Below, piece by piece: positions 1 through 11,723 of a DNA stretch of 64,000 nt. The stretch lies in the NCBI GenBank assembly GCA_963691815.1, contig OY829667.1, forward strand, positions 6,848,821 through 6,912,820. The letters are read 5' to 3'. The position numbers and the translations under genes are program-made. The DNA is from Echiichthys vipera. Taxonomy: Eukaryota > Chordata > Actinopteri > Perciformes > Trachinidae. The notes below the pieces were generated by a model that searched no databases, was not told the DNA's origin, and worked only from the letters and a program-made list of their open reading frames with translations. How positions within the stretch are numbered: position 1 is the stretch's first letter; each line of letters begins with the position of its first letter.

Positions 1-97
1 TGGCAAGTCGGCGTTTACCTCGAGACCCGTGTAGACAACAACAAACAATCACCTTTTTCTTGCCTTTAAGGGCATCTGAATACTCTCCGTACCCACT

Positions 98-404
98 TTA
101 TATGTAGAAAGTGCTGCTGCGGTGACGTTACAGTCATTCCTCAGCTGCAGTGACGATACAGAGACATTTAGAGAAGACCCAGAAACACTGACCAATCAGA
201 GCAGAGTGGGCTTTTTCAGGAGGGGGTCTTAAAGAGACAGGCGCTAAAACAGAGCGTTTCAGACAGAGAGTGAATACAGGTATATTCAGACAGACAGGAT
301 GAGAAAAATAATGTGTTTTGAACATTAAAGCATGGAAACATGTTCTAGTAGAAACCCAAAATTCAAGTATGAACCTGAACATTAGCAGAATATGGGACTT
401 TTAA
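98..404. repeat. Dispersed repeat, copy A
   Basis: This block is closely matched by two stretches of 8042-8922: 98-235 resembles 8095-8232, and 275-404 resembles 8788-8922. The right-hand match includes the shared text around 'gtatattcagacagacaat' and 'tgttctagtagaaaccca'. Copy A lacks about 550 bp found between the two blocks in copy B, so it is probably an internally deleted member of a DNA-transposon-like family. The family is not identified. Confidence 0.6.
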
Positions 405-907
405 TGAGATGTTCATCAAACCGCGTAGCTTAGATGTGTTTTACTCTCATTTTGAGTGTTCTCCAACCCTCCATTTTCTCCCTTCATTAACGACTGCTTT
501 TGTTTCTTCTTCTTGTTTTTTTAAACCCCTCTCGACCCCACCGTTTCGCCCTGGGTCTTCGCAGATTGACGACTTCTGACCCGTCGCCTTTACAACCACT
601 TTGGCGAGTAGCTAGCCGCCCTGGGAAAGCGGACCACCTGTTGTTGCAACGTTTTCATAGAGGGTGGTGTTTGTTGTCAGGAGGGAGGGAGATCTCTAGA
701 GATAAAGACTCACCCCCGTGTTTCCCTTCATGCTGTAGTGCTAGTGAGCGCTGTGATGCAGTGGCGTTGTTTGTGTCGATGGTAGTGCTGTAGTGGCCCG
801 GCTAGTTAGCGTGTGGTGATCAAATGACCATGATGAAGTAAATACTAATCCTGTGCTCTAACCTGCCACTGTTTCCTCTCAGCCAGCTGTGTCCTGTCCC
901 CTTCCAG

Positions 908-1410
908 AATAAACACATTTATGTTCTTAAAAAAAGGGTAAAAACTCTGCGTCTTTGCTTAATAAACAAAGAAATGACACAATAAACACATTTATGTTCT
1001 TTAAAAAAGGGTAAAAACTCTGCGTCTTTGCTTTATAAACAAAGAAATGACACAATAAACACATTTATGTTCTTTAAAAAAGGGTAAAAACTGTGCGCCT
1101 TTGCTTTATAAACAAAGAAATGACACAATAAACACATTTATGTTCTTTAAAAAAGGGTAAAAACTGTGCGTCTTTGCTTTATAAACAAAGAAATGACACA
1201 ATAATCATATTTATGTTCTTAAAAAAAGGGTAAAAACTGTGCGCCTTTGCTTTATAAACAAAGAAATTACACAATAAACATATTTATGTTATAAAAAGAG
1301 GGTAAAAACTGCATCTTTTTACATTTAAACACGTTTATGTTCTTTAAAAAAGGGTAAAAACTGCGTCTTTACTTTATAAACAAAGACAACATTTAAACAC
1401 ATTTATGTCC
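908..1410. repeat. 73-bp tandem repeat array
   Basis: Units begin at 908, 981, 1054, 1127, 1200 and 1273, exactly 73 bp apart, followed by a shortened unit and a partial one ending near 1410. Each unit starts 'aataaacacatttatgttct' and contains an A-rich run, then a short inverted pair ('tctttgctttataaacaaag'). The units contain AATAAA, but this is inferred intron sequence, so it need not act as a poly(A) signal. Confidence 0.9.
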
Positions 1411-3066
1411 CACTGTAAACCTTGTTTGTGTCTGAGACCGAGGCTTTAAACGAGCACATGAACGCACAATACTAATTACTAATGCTGCAGCTCAGTATGG
1501 AAAAAAATCATAATAATTATTAAATTTGAAACTCTGCACTCTGCAAACTGTGCATTTATTTGTTTTTATTATCTTTTTAACGGTGGATTTTTAGATATAA
1601 TCCAACAGAAGAACTATTAAATAAATAAAAGAAATAATCAAATATATATGCATTTAAATAAAAAATGTTAGAACTAATACAGAAAAAAGTGTTTTTAAAA
1701 AATCAAACATCCCCCCGCTCTGGTACTTAAAGCAAGTTTAACTTTACACCAACAACAAAAAGCATCAGTCACACTCTAAAGCCGTACACACCCAAGATTA
1801 AGGGTGGAAAGGAAGAGAGAGGGAAAATAAATTAACAAATAAAACAAATTTATTTATAGAAACAAACAATGCTAATTATTTAAAAGCAAAAGCTGAAGAA
1901 TTAAATACAAAGAGAGCAAAAACTGGATCGTGTAGTGAGTGGATTTAAGTCCCATTACATAGATAACGTGACCCAAGACACATGTTAGTGAACTCTCAAG
2001 GATTTGACAAGAAAAAAAAGCGTAATTTCTGAATATATTTTAATAATAATTTCACTCTGGTCGTAGTTTCCAGTCCTCACCTGGAATGAAAGCGTGTGTG
2101 GACACTGCTGGCTTACAGAGAACACTGTCTCCTTCCTCCTCCGCCCCTTCATTCCCTCTGATCTGCACCCGTCACCCCGAGCATCTACGACTGTCTTCAC
2201 CTCACTGGTTTTCAAAAGAACGAGACAGTCGTAGATCTCCGCAGCTCTGTTTTGGGGGGAAACCGGGTCTGATCCGTGTGTTTCGTGTCTCCTGCTGCTC
2301 CGTAGCTGTAGCTCTGATCCACACACGGCTCATCCCAACTCCTCTCACTAATGTGTTGATTCTGGCTGCACTTTAGGGTTCACATGAAGCTGAACGTCTT
2401 CATGAGCAATACGTGAACTCCGTGTGACAGTATTAAAGCTTTTTTGAACCCCTCGCTCTGCTCTCCTCTCTATTCTGTAGCGGACGGACAGCTGCTTCTC
2501 ACGGCTGTCGGCTGTCTCAGATGCTTCTCTTCTACTTTCACGGCTGCATTCAAGAGTATCGCGTTCAAACGAAATCAGAGCCGTTTTACATTTAGCTCAC
2601 GCCTGCGACGTGCTCTTGAATCAGCAGGAATAACCTCGACTAACTGAATATTAACAGACGAGTAACTAAAGTCCGGCCCAGTCTTGTTCACCTTGGGTCG
2701 ATCAGGTAAATGTGCTGTGGTGGAGGGGAGGGGCGTCACATGAGTCACAGGCTGCTCACATCACAAACCAGCGGGTCTGTAGCACCAAATAATGTTAGAA
2801 TTTCACCAAAAAAGGGAAATAAAATGTGAACTTAGAGCAATTCTTACCTTTCATTTGACACTTTTCTTTTGTAATCTTAAAATGCTCCTAATAAGCGTAT
2901 GGCAGTAAAATGTTAAATAAATCCACCAGGTGTTGAAACTCATCAGTATTCACTTCACATATATTTCTGATAAAAGTCTGACCAATAGTTTTATTCGGTC
3001 CGAATACAATGATTGGCTGAGCGTCCTCCCTGTCACTCGTCGCTCCGTTACACATGCACTGCACAT

Positions 3067-3206
3067 GCTGCGTTCAAGTGCCATGCGAAGTCCGAAGTCC
3101 CCTGAATTCACTAGTAGGAGGTCCCACTTTGACAGCATTCCAGTGCGCTTTGCCTCATTGGAGGTCCGAAACTTCGGAATTCAAATGGCACTTGAACGCA
3201 GCATTT
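3067..3206. repeat. Fold-back MITE-like element, about 140 bp
   Basis: The ends are inverted copies of each other over about 33 bp, with a few mismatches. The outermost 19 bases, 'tgctgcgttcaagtgccat', recur as their exact reverse complement at the right end. A target-site duplication is not evident. It lies in the clcn3 intron 700 bp before the last exon. Confidence 0.6.
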
Positions 3207-3898
3207 CTCTCTCACCACGTGTGTGTGGGGGGGAGGACGGAGCGTCAGAGGTCAGGCCGGGGGAGGAGGGGGGGACGCGCTGAGTGCTCTAATGCAAGAA
3301 AGGTAAGAACTGCTTTAACCTGATCATACATGTAATAAAACCCAATAAAGTGATAGAACGTATGGACTGATTTCCATAAAAATCGCTCGCTCGTGTCCAT
3401 CCTAAAAATAACTCCCCATCCATCCACCTAAAGGATTCCTGACTCCTGTGACGTCTCTTCTCTCCACTTCCTGTTCACGACTTCCTGTCTCTGTGTAGGA
3501 TCCAGTGTTTCCTTCTAACCATCTTCTTCTGGACGGATAACATAAAACAGCTGGTGCAGCGTTCTGAAATGACACCCTGCTCTCTAGTTTGTAGTCGGGT
3601 GCTGTTTCTGACCTGCTTTCATCCCTTTTCCCCCCCCTCTGGTCACTCACCCCCTCCTCTCCTCCGGTAGACGTCTTCTTCCTCAGGGACTCGTGTTTTT
3701 GTTGGCTTTCCAATCGAATCAGTGAATGTACTTTAAAGCTCTCTGGTTGAAGACTTCCTCGCCCATTTGATCAAAACGTGCCAACAAAAACACGACGTTG
3801 TGTTTCTCTCCTTCGCTCCACAAAGCACCAGCACCTCCTCACTTCTCTAAACCTCTTCTCTCTCTTTTTTTTCGTTCCTCCTTTGTCTCCCTCTGCAG

Positions 3899-3989
3899 GC
3901 GGCTTCTTGGTATTATCACAAAAAAAGATATCCTACGTCACATGGCTCAAATGGCAAACCAAGATCCCGAGTCCATCATGTTCAACTGA
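3899..3989 (+). CDS. clcn3: clcn3, last coding exon (partial gene): H+/Cl- exchange transporter 3
   Basis: The exon follows a pyrimidine-rich tract and CAG at 3896-3898. It supplies one base to a preceding codon, then 29 codons and a TGA at 3987-3989. The peptide begins RLLGIITKKDILRHMAQ and ends SIMFN, which is the carboxy-terminal end of the second cytoplasmic CBS domain in ClC-3/4/5 exchangers. These proteins swap Cl- for H+ in endosomes and synaptic vesicles. The tail alone could fit ClC-3 or ClC-4. The neighbours mfap3l and aadat follow CLCN3 in human 4q33 in the same orientations, which is why I choose clcn3. The rest of the gene lies to the left of the window. Confidence 0.88.
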
Positions 3990-4814
3990 TCCGCTCCTTC
4001 CAGGACGGCTGGGGGGGAGGGGGAGACGACAGCGAGGAGGAGGAGGTGGTGCGCCTCCTGGACGGCTCCAATCTCTGACGTTGGGACCCCGTCTTTGTTT
4101 TTTTCTTTCTAGTTCTCAGCTTTGTAGACCCTCGCGGACTGACTGTGGACCCCAGAGACTTACCGGCCATGAGAGGGACAATACATGACTTTGTTATTAT
4201 CATTGTGGCTGCTGAGGACACACAGAGGTCACGGCTTGAAGGCGCGCACACACACACACTCGCACACAAACACACACCCACACGAGGAATGCACCTTTTA
4301 CACGCACACACACACTCACGATAATCACACTTGTGCACTTGCAGACACCTCAAGCATGCATGTTCTCTCTTCACATACACGTAACCTGTAAAGACGACAC
4401 CCATTTGCACTCTTCACGTGCCTCGCCCTTGTCCTGTCGCCGCGGAGGTCGTGGTAGAAGTCACCTGGCAGGGGGTCAAAGGTCAGAATGAACCGCCGAT
4501 GAGGTGACGCGATGAGGGACCTTGAAACCTCCAAGCTTCTGTTCAACGTACACACACACACACACACACTAGACCTGTCCGTCCTCCAGAGAAATACATT
4601 GTTTACCTGTGAATTATGTGTGTTTGTTTGTGTGTGTGCGTGTGTGTGTGTCCGTCCTAACGTCACTACATTCCAGCCAGGTTACCATGGGAACTGAGAG
4701 GACGCGTGCCCCTGCACCTGCTCCTCACCCCCGAAAAACGTGGCAGAAAGTTAAGATCACATGGCTGCTTCCCCCGGGTGCACATTAGTCTAAATGAAAC
4801 GGCTTTAACAAGGA

Positions 4815-4822
4815 TGTGTGTG

Positions 4823-4874
<52 letters not shown>

Positions 4875-5060
4875 TGTGTGTGTTTGTGGTCGAGAGACGT
4901 AGATGGGTACTGTATTTCAAGAACAAAAATGTTCCCTTTCAGAAGGAAAAAAGTGGAAAAAGTAAGATCTTTGTTAGTTTGTTTTCTTTTGTGTGTGTCA
5001 GTCAGTCAGTCAGTGTGTGTGTGTGTGTGTATGTCAGTCAGTGTGTGTGTGTGTGTGTGA
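4815..5060. repeat. Compound TG / TGCG / TCAG microsatellite
   Basis: A (TG)n run changes into about nine GCGT/TGCG units and back to (TG)n (4815-4883). A second cluster, 4994-5060, has GTCA units flanking (TG)n. CA/TG runs also occur at 4249-4315, 4551-4569 and 4617-4652. All lie in the inferred clcn3 3' UTR. Confidence 0.9.
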
Positions 5061-6091
5061 GGGCAGGTCGAGTGTGTATGTAAAGGAAACAAACAAAAAA
5101 ACAAAACAAAGGAAAATCTGTCCGCGTTGATTTCTTCTGTGTGCTCTGTTACAGGAAACAAAATATATCAAACTTTAGTTTTCTTGTCAAACTATTACTC
5201 TCGCTACTTTTTAGATTATTGATCACGTCGCTAATAATCCGTTACGTTTTTATGCCTCGAAGCAAAACAAAACTGGAACTCTGCACTGTTTTAAGTGATG
5301 GTCGGTTCAAAGGGGGGAGTGCGTTCACGCTACGCGGTTACTTTCCTTTCTCTGAACTCTGTCCGCGTCTTTGCGTTTGTGTGTGTTTAAGGTGCTGTTG
5401 AACACTTTTTCCATCGTTTGGAAGCATGAATTTTTCCACCTGGGCACAGACTCACGAAAACAAGAGATATATTGATCTATCCAGCACGTTGTCCCCCATC
5501 ACACTTTGATTAAATAGCATTTCCCAACAGTTGATATAGTTTGATTGAACCAACCCCACATGAGCCTGCGTACTTGCGTCCAAACCCGACCCGAGCCCCA
5601 TTTAAAAATGTGAAAAACGCTGCTTTTTAAAAAGAAATGTGCGAGTTAGTTGAAGAGATATCCTGAAGGTGGCGGTCACACACTGCCCACACATTATGCA
5701 GCACATTGCACCAAACTGTAACTGAAAAAAACCCGATTTTGGGGAACTTACATCCCGGCCGTGCTCGTACCCGGCGGGTCGGGACCAATCGGCTGAGTAG
5801 AAGTTGATGCGTCAGATAGTTAAGATTTTGAATTTTAAATATGACATTAATAACATGCTTTAAAATGACAAAATACAGGAAGTCCAACCTATACAAAAGC
5901 TCACTAAACAACTAACAAATATTTGATTATTATTTTTATTACTCAAACCCACTTTTGGCTAAAATAACACAATTTAACGTCTCTAATGTGCTTTTTCTGT
6001 CCAAAACAAACAGACTAAAGCTATAAATCCTCACATTTTAGAATCTGGAACCAGCAAAACATCAGCTTTTAAAATGACATAAATGATTCAA

Positions 6092-6707
6092 GTGTAATTC
6101 TGGCGCTTGCATACATCAGATAAGCCAGAAACAGTTTTTTTTATATGTATGAACTGAGGAAAATGGGAGAGTGTCGCCAACAGCTGCATGTGGCTAACAG
6201 TAATTAGCTCGGGGCAGTACGGTGAAGGCATTAAAACGTCTTTTTTAACCACTAATGCTGCTCAAAATAACACCAAACCTCTGCAGCAGCATGACAAGAG
6301 TCCCTACACATAAAACAAAGCACCAACAACGTAGTTAGTGAACCCAGAGTTTATTAAGAGTGTTTTAAAGACTTACCAACTGGCCCCTGTACCAGCTCCT
6401 CTCATAGTAAAGTTCATTCACGTCAATAAGGTCAATCCAAAAGGAAGGAGCCCATTGGTGCTTTGTTTTCTGTGTAGGGACTCTTCTCATGCTGCTGCAG
6501 AGGTTTGGTGTTATTTTCAGCAGCATTAGTGGTTAAAAAAGACGTTTAAATGCCTTCACCGTGCTGCCCCATGCTAATCAGGGTTAGCCACGTCCGGCTG
6601 TTAGCGACTCTACTGGATTTCTACATTAATAGTTGCTACATGGCTTATTTGATGTATGTAAGTGCAGAGAAAGACCATGGGATGATTTTGTGCCAGAATT
6701 ACACTTT
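6092..6707. repeat. Fold-back MITE, copy 1 (complete)
   Basis: The ends are 'agtgtaattctggcg' and an inverted counterpart, 'gccagaattacact'. The arms are about 200 bp each and pair almost throughout ('gtgaaggcattaaaacgtc' against its reverse complement at 6540-6560). A unique spacer of about 130 bp lies between. Copies 2 (16727-17130) and 3 (42211-42575) are partial. No coding capacity was seen, so it would be non-autonomous. Confidence 0.85.
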
Positions 6708-8041
6708 GATATAACACATATATTGAGTTGAAAAGCTTCTTTCTTCTTAACTTAACTTCCTTGTGCAGTAAAAACCCACCAGTGCCGCCGTTGAACATAA
6801 GAACGACTGCTGAAAGCTCAAAATGAGTTAATTTGGTGTAAAAAAAAGAGTTTCCTCATTTTAATTCTGCTGTCGTATCCCGTCAATCATCTCATGACCC
6901 TTAAGAACCACTGACATCGATGTAAAACGCACACGGCTACAACTGCACGCCGCTTTTAGTTACAGCAGGTCGTGCTTAAAATCCCGCTTGTCCAGTTTGA
7001 TGACATCTGCCAAGTGCCTGGCAAAGCTTTTTCCGGCTTTTCACGCCCGTATTTGACCCCGGGAACACCTGCTCACCTTTCCCCTCTTTGTCCTCAGAAC
7101 ATGTGACGTGTTGTGATCCTTTTTAAGTGCAAATGACGAAGGGAAGCGATGGTGACGACGGCGAAGCGGGGACAAACAGTAGCACTTTACCTGTAGAGTG
7201 GCGTCAGTAGTGTGTGTGTGAGTGAGTGTGTGTGTGAGTGTGAAGGTCGGGTTCATCCTGTGTACGTGTTTGCGTTGCAGCAGCGGCTCCTGCGGCGTGT
7301 CCACAGGCGGCAGAGCATCGTCTTTGTTAACCCGTGGTGTTGCCTAACAGTGTATTTCATACTGATCTCGATGTTTTCTCCTTTCTTTTTTTGTTTTTTT
7401 TAATTTATGGGTAGTGTCGATAGCGTCGTGCATTATTATGAAGAATTTTACGTATGATTACATTGATTGTTTGATTGTACATTTAAAGCAAAATATGTAA
7501 AGATTAAATTTTGTTTTAAATTAAAAAGGAACAAAAAGAGTCACGTTGCACAGGGTGGTGGTCTCGGTGCTTTGGTCCTGACACACACATAATTATTTTA
7601 TAGGCAGGTTTTAAGGGTTTTCACGTCTTCATCAGCGAAACAAGTACGTTTGCTTATAAGGTCAAGAATTAAACGTGGAGCTCAATACGTAAGCAAACAT
7701 GCAAGAGAAGTATTAAGTTGTGTTCAGACTGGCCGCATTTCGCGCAAATTGGGCGGCACGATTACATAAGAGGTCGCAAATTCCCGGTGGGCGATGCAAA
7801 CGACGAGAATGACGCTCCTTTTGCATCATTTGCATATCCGTGCAAGTTAATATATTTCAATTCGAGCAATCAATCTCACGGCACGGAGCACATTTTCACA
7901 GCCAGTCTAAAGACAACATTAGAGGTCCTGTGTTGTAGAAGGTTGAGTGATTATAAAGCAGGTTGCGGTGCTTTTTCTGTGAAAGTGTCAAAACCTTCAA
8001 TCCACAGAGAAACGCACACAGCCCGTGTTCAGAAACTGTGT

Positions 8042-8922
8042 CTTTAAACAAGCTGTCAGCACTTTTGGACAGTTGTGATGTCACAGCTATTCTATATAAA
8101 GGTAGGAAGTGCTGCTACGGTGACGCTACATTTATTCCCCGGCTGCGATGACGGTGCAGAGACAGAGGGCGAAGATGTGGACGACCTGGACGTGTCGACC
8201 AATCAGAGCAGCTTCTCAGGTGGGGGTCTTAAGGCCAGTTCAGACCAAAGATTCACAACACGATGAAACCGTTTTAGAACGTCACAGGTGAAAGGTGCAG
8301 CGGTGTGAACTGACCCGTCTCGTCTGGACTCAAACCAGCTGATGTTGAGACTTCGATTCAGCTGTTGGAACAGCCAATCAAGTGTTCGCAAAGTCCGCTG
8401 GTCAAGTCACTTACAAACTGTCAGCTGGTTGAAAGACTCAACGAGAGACAGAGAGAGAGAGATAGAAATACACTAAATGAGAGCGAGCGCTGTAATCCAG
8501 AACAAAGCAGTGAATCAGGGAAATAAAATGTTTTCGCAACTAGAAACACAGCTGTAGCGAGTATCTCACTGTCTCTGTCCTCATTTATATTTTATAATGC
8601 TACAATTCTATCCATCTACGAATAAACAGCCTGAAAAGTCAGAGGTCAGAACAGAAGTACAGAGATGCGTCGCTATGGAGATGATACAAGGTTTCGCCTC
8701 GTCTCACTGGTGTGAACGGGCAGGTTTCAGAACGTTGCTGCAAACCTGCATGTTGCAAGTTTCAACTCTTCTTGTTGCGAGTCTGGGTGAATCCAGGTAT
8801 ATTCAGACAGACAATATAAGAACAATAATGTCTTTTTTGAACATTAAAGCATGTAAACGTGTTCTAGTAGAAACCCAAAATAAAGTACGAACCTGAAAAT
8901 GAGCCGAATACGGGACCTTTGA
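8042..8922. repeat. Dispersed repeat, copy B (longer)
   Basis: This matches 98-404 at both ends and carries about 550 bp extra in the middle. Its left part, like copy A, contains 'gaccaatcagagcag' and a 'gggggtctta' motif. It is probably a non-autonomous DNA transposon. Exact boundaries are uncertain. Confidence 0.55.
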
Positions 8923-9731
8923 TAGTGCCGTGAATGTGTGATCCGGTCAAAAGCTCCAGAATAAGTGAGTAAGGGGACCTTGAGTGGAGATTTCTGCGAC
9001 TATTTCCAACGTTTGTCAAGCTGCAGCCAGTTTTTTGATTCTCAAAATAAGCCAAACTCCAAAAATGTACAAGTAAATTTAGTCTCATCAGCCGGCAGTC
9101 CCCCACTAAGTTCGCTTTAAAAAAAATAAAGTCAAATATTGGCAAAATTATTATTAAAATCAGTAAATATTCAGTCAAAAGAAAGTAAATCTAAAAATAT
9201 TGACCTTTAATTCCCAGAGAGAGTAAAAAGTCAGTGAAGTACGGAGCACCACTTCACTCCTTTCTTTCCTGGTTCACACTTTCTGTACTGTGTGCACTTG
9301 TCTTCAGTCAACAGTGCTGCGTCTGTCTGCGTCCTCGTTAGTGTTAACAGTGGCTTTACTGTCGGCACGCATTCGTGGGAGTGGATTAGGAGAGGTCTGG
9401 GGAGGTGATGGGGCCTTACACTTCCCAAACACACCAGCCTTTGTCAGAAAAAAGTCCGCTCAGTGTTCAGTTTGAAAGTATCTCAGAGACACGACAGACG
9501 GTGAGAGTTGTACGCTTCATGTCTCCTCCTCGTGTCCTGTTACAGAACATCTATCATTCATGACTGAACCTGAGACTTCAGTTAGCGTCCGCTGCTCTTT
9601 ATGAGGAGAACAAACACGATTTCCACCAAACTCTGTACAAAAGTCACACGTTTTAAAGTCTTTGCTGGTGGAGTCAAGGAAAGGATCTTTGGATTGTATT
9701 CCTAATGTTTTCTTTTTCCATTTTGAAATTT

Positions 9732-9897
9732 AGTTTCTTCTAGTCAGACAAGTTAATTGTATGTTAAGGAAGTCCTCTTACAGTTTCGGCTGTACTCCAG
9801 TCGTCCTCAGAGCTGCTGTTTTCTTTAAAACTGTCAGCTAGGAAAAGGTAAGAGGACATCCTTACCATATAACTAATTTGTCTGACTAGAAGAAACT
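9732..9897. repeat. Short inverted-repeat element, about 165 bp
   Basis: Arms of about 48 bp (9732-9779 and 9849-9897) are reverse complements with a few mismatches, starting 'gtttcttctagtcagacaa'. The spacer is about 70 bp. This has the MITE form; family unknown. Confidence 0.75.
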
Positions 9898-10600
9898 CTT
9901 AAGTTTCAGGAAGCATCTTTTTTCATCTTCTTTCAACAACAGGCTGTATATTTGGGAAAGTGGGAAAGTTAGACTCTATGAGCAAATGTTTTCCCTGCGC
10001 GTCCGAAGTAAGATTGTAGATTTTTAAGGACACTAGTCAGAGGTATTTCAGTACCTTTAACTCTTTACTTCTCATGCTGAAGGTTTCCAGCTCCGTCATC
10101 AGATCCATTTCCTCCGTTGCCTTTGTGTCACATCAGAAGAGACAAGCTTGTAGCCATGGATACCTGGGTTATCTTAAATAATGCAAGCTTAGTTAACCTT
10201 TTTGAAAACCTATATTTATTTACAGCATGCTGAATTAACTATTAGCAGTTTCTCATGAATGAACAGGTAACTATAACTGGATTACTTTGATGCTGAAGAA
10301 AACTTAAAATTGTGATGATTCTCAAGCAAGGTCTGGATTTATGATGAATCTTTTATGTATTTAAGGTCAATTACAGCCTTTCACCTCACGCTGTCTTTAC
10401 CTCAAGTCTCTCCCTCTGATTTAGATAAATATAAATGTAGTAAGTTCAGTGTTCAGACTCCTAGCTAATTAAATGTCCAGCATCTGTCGTAGTCCAAGTA
10501 GTTCTCGTAATCTCGTAATCCTCTGAAATAAACTAGTAAAAGTACATGTACCAGTCTTTATGTTTGGTTACTACTACTGCTAAAAACTACAAAAACATAT

Positions 10601-11723
10601 AGCAGATAGTTTTGTGTGAGACCGTCTGATGATGGATTAAAAATTAAAAATAAACTGACCAAACTTTGTTAACCATGTTTTCTTTACACAGCACTTCCAT
10701 TTTATTCCACTACAAAAAAAAAGAGCCATCTCAAGAGCACCACTGAAAGCAGAACAGCGTCCAGCTCCTCTCCGCAGCAGACCGGGCTGTCGGCCGGGCA
10801 AAGGAAGAAAGAAAAGAGTCCATTTATTTATCCCGCTGTCCACGTTCACATGCAGCAGAAACGCACACTGCGCTGTTGAAGCCTCTGCAGAAGCACGGCG
10901 GTCAGGAATGAAATAACAGAAATCAGCACGTGGAGGAGGAAAAGAAGCTACCCGTCTCTACGGAGGAGTTTATTTTTAAATATTGCTGCTTAAACTAGCT
11001 GAGAGACAAAATTCCACCACAATGGGTAATAATAATAATAATACTTCAACACATTTCAAAGGAAACGGACAAAAACTCTACCCAGAGGTGTGTGTGTGAA
11101 CTATACTGTCCACACAGATTGACCTGGGTTACTTGTTGTTTTATAGAAATACAGTAGGGCTGTACAATCATGAAATGGTGACCTATTACTCAGTCCAGCA
11201 TGCATCTCTAGGTGAGCGGCTGTAACAGTAGCTGGATGTGAATTCTTGAGCGGATGAGGGAGGCTTAACTTTCATGGTTTGGAAACAACGTCATGAAGAG
11301 CAGCTTGAGGCAGATTTCTGGAGCTAATCATAAAAACCCTAGCACTGTTAGAAACTAAAAACTGAAGAATCGTTTCTCCCCCCCTTGTGAGTGAAGTACC
11401 CTTATTATTTAAGTAGTAGTCTGAGCTATGAAGATCTCAACACACCATTTACAATTCGCGTCTTAATACATTAATAGTAGTATTGATTACCCCTCCCGTC
11501 TACATTCAAGCATGAAAGTTCAGTGAAAAACCCGCTCAAGTGTCTGAAGACCGTCTGATTTATTCTCAGTAGGACAGCGACAAAGGTTTTCGAGAGATCG
11601 TCAGAAAAGATGCGATTGTTTCCAAAAAAATGTGAAATTAAAAATGTTTTGTTGACCTTTTAGTTTGTCTTCAAGTGGAAATGCATAGCAGGATAACTCC
11701 GGGTTCCTCCAGGGTTTGTCTCG
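10601..11723 (-). other. mfap3l: Inferred mfap3l 3' UTR
   Basis: This follows the mfap3l stop codon on the - strand. No coding exon is visible. Candidate AATAAA signals on the - strand lie near 10699 and 10971. Which is used cannot be told from sequence alone. Confidence 0.4.

Larger units (their letters stand above)
1..3898 (+). other. clcn3: clcn3 intron upstream of the last exon (partial)
   Basis: Nothing on either strand up to 3898 looks like a conserved coding exon, so I read this as the final clcn3 intron, entering from outside the window. It holds a dispersed repeat (98-404), a 73-bp tandem array (908-1410), AT-rich DNA (1490-2050) and a small fold-back element (3067-3206). It ends in a long pyrimidine tract and CAG acceptor at 3896-3898. 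Open frames such as 500-793 and 2930-3283 have no recognisable family, lie on repeats, and were not called. Confidence 0.6.
3990..7525 (+). other. clcn3: Inferred clcn3 3' UTR
   Basis: No coding exon was found after the stop. The region has several CA/TG arrays and a 616-bp fold-back MITE. It ends with a long AT-rich stretch containing ATTAAA at 7503-7508, the best poly(A) signal on this strand. A UTR of about 3.5 kb is plausible for this family, but the true end could be earlier. Extent is inference. Confidence 0.5.
7526..10600. other. Intergenic region between clcn3 and mfap3l
   Basis: I see no conserved exon on either strand. It contains dispersed-repeat copy B and an inverted-repeat element at 9732-9897. 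In human the HPF1 gene occupies this interval; nothing resembling it was recognised here. Confidence 0.55.

Noticed and set aside
908..1410. CRISPR-like regular spacing
   Set aside because: The whole 73-bp unit repeats with no unique spacers, and the window is eukaryotic; it is an ordinary tandem array.
3068..3323. Coding exons of clcn3 near 3.1 kb
   Set aside because: The frames arise from the fold-back element and flanking G-rich DNA, with no ClC similarity.
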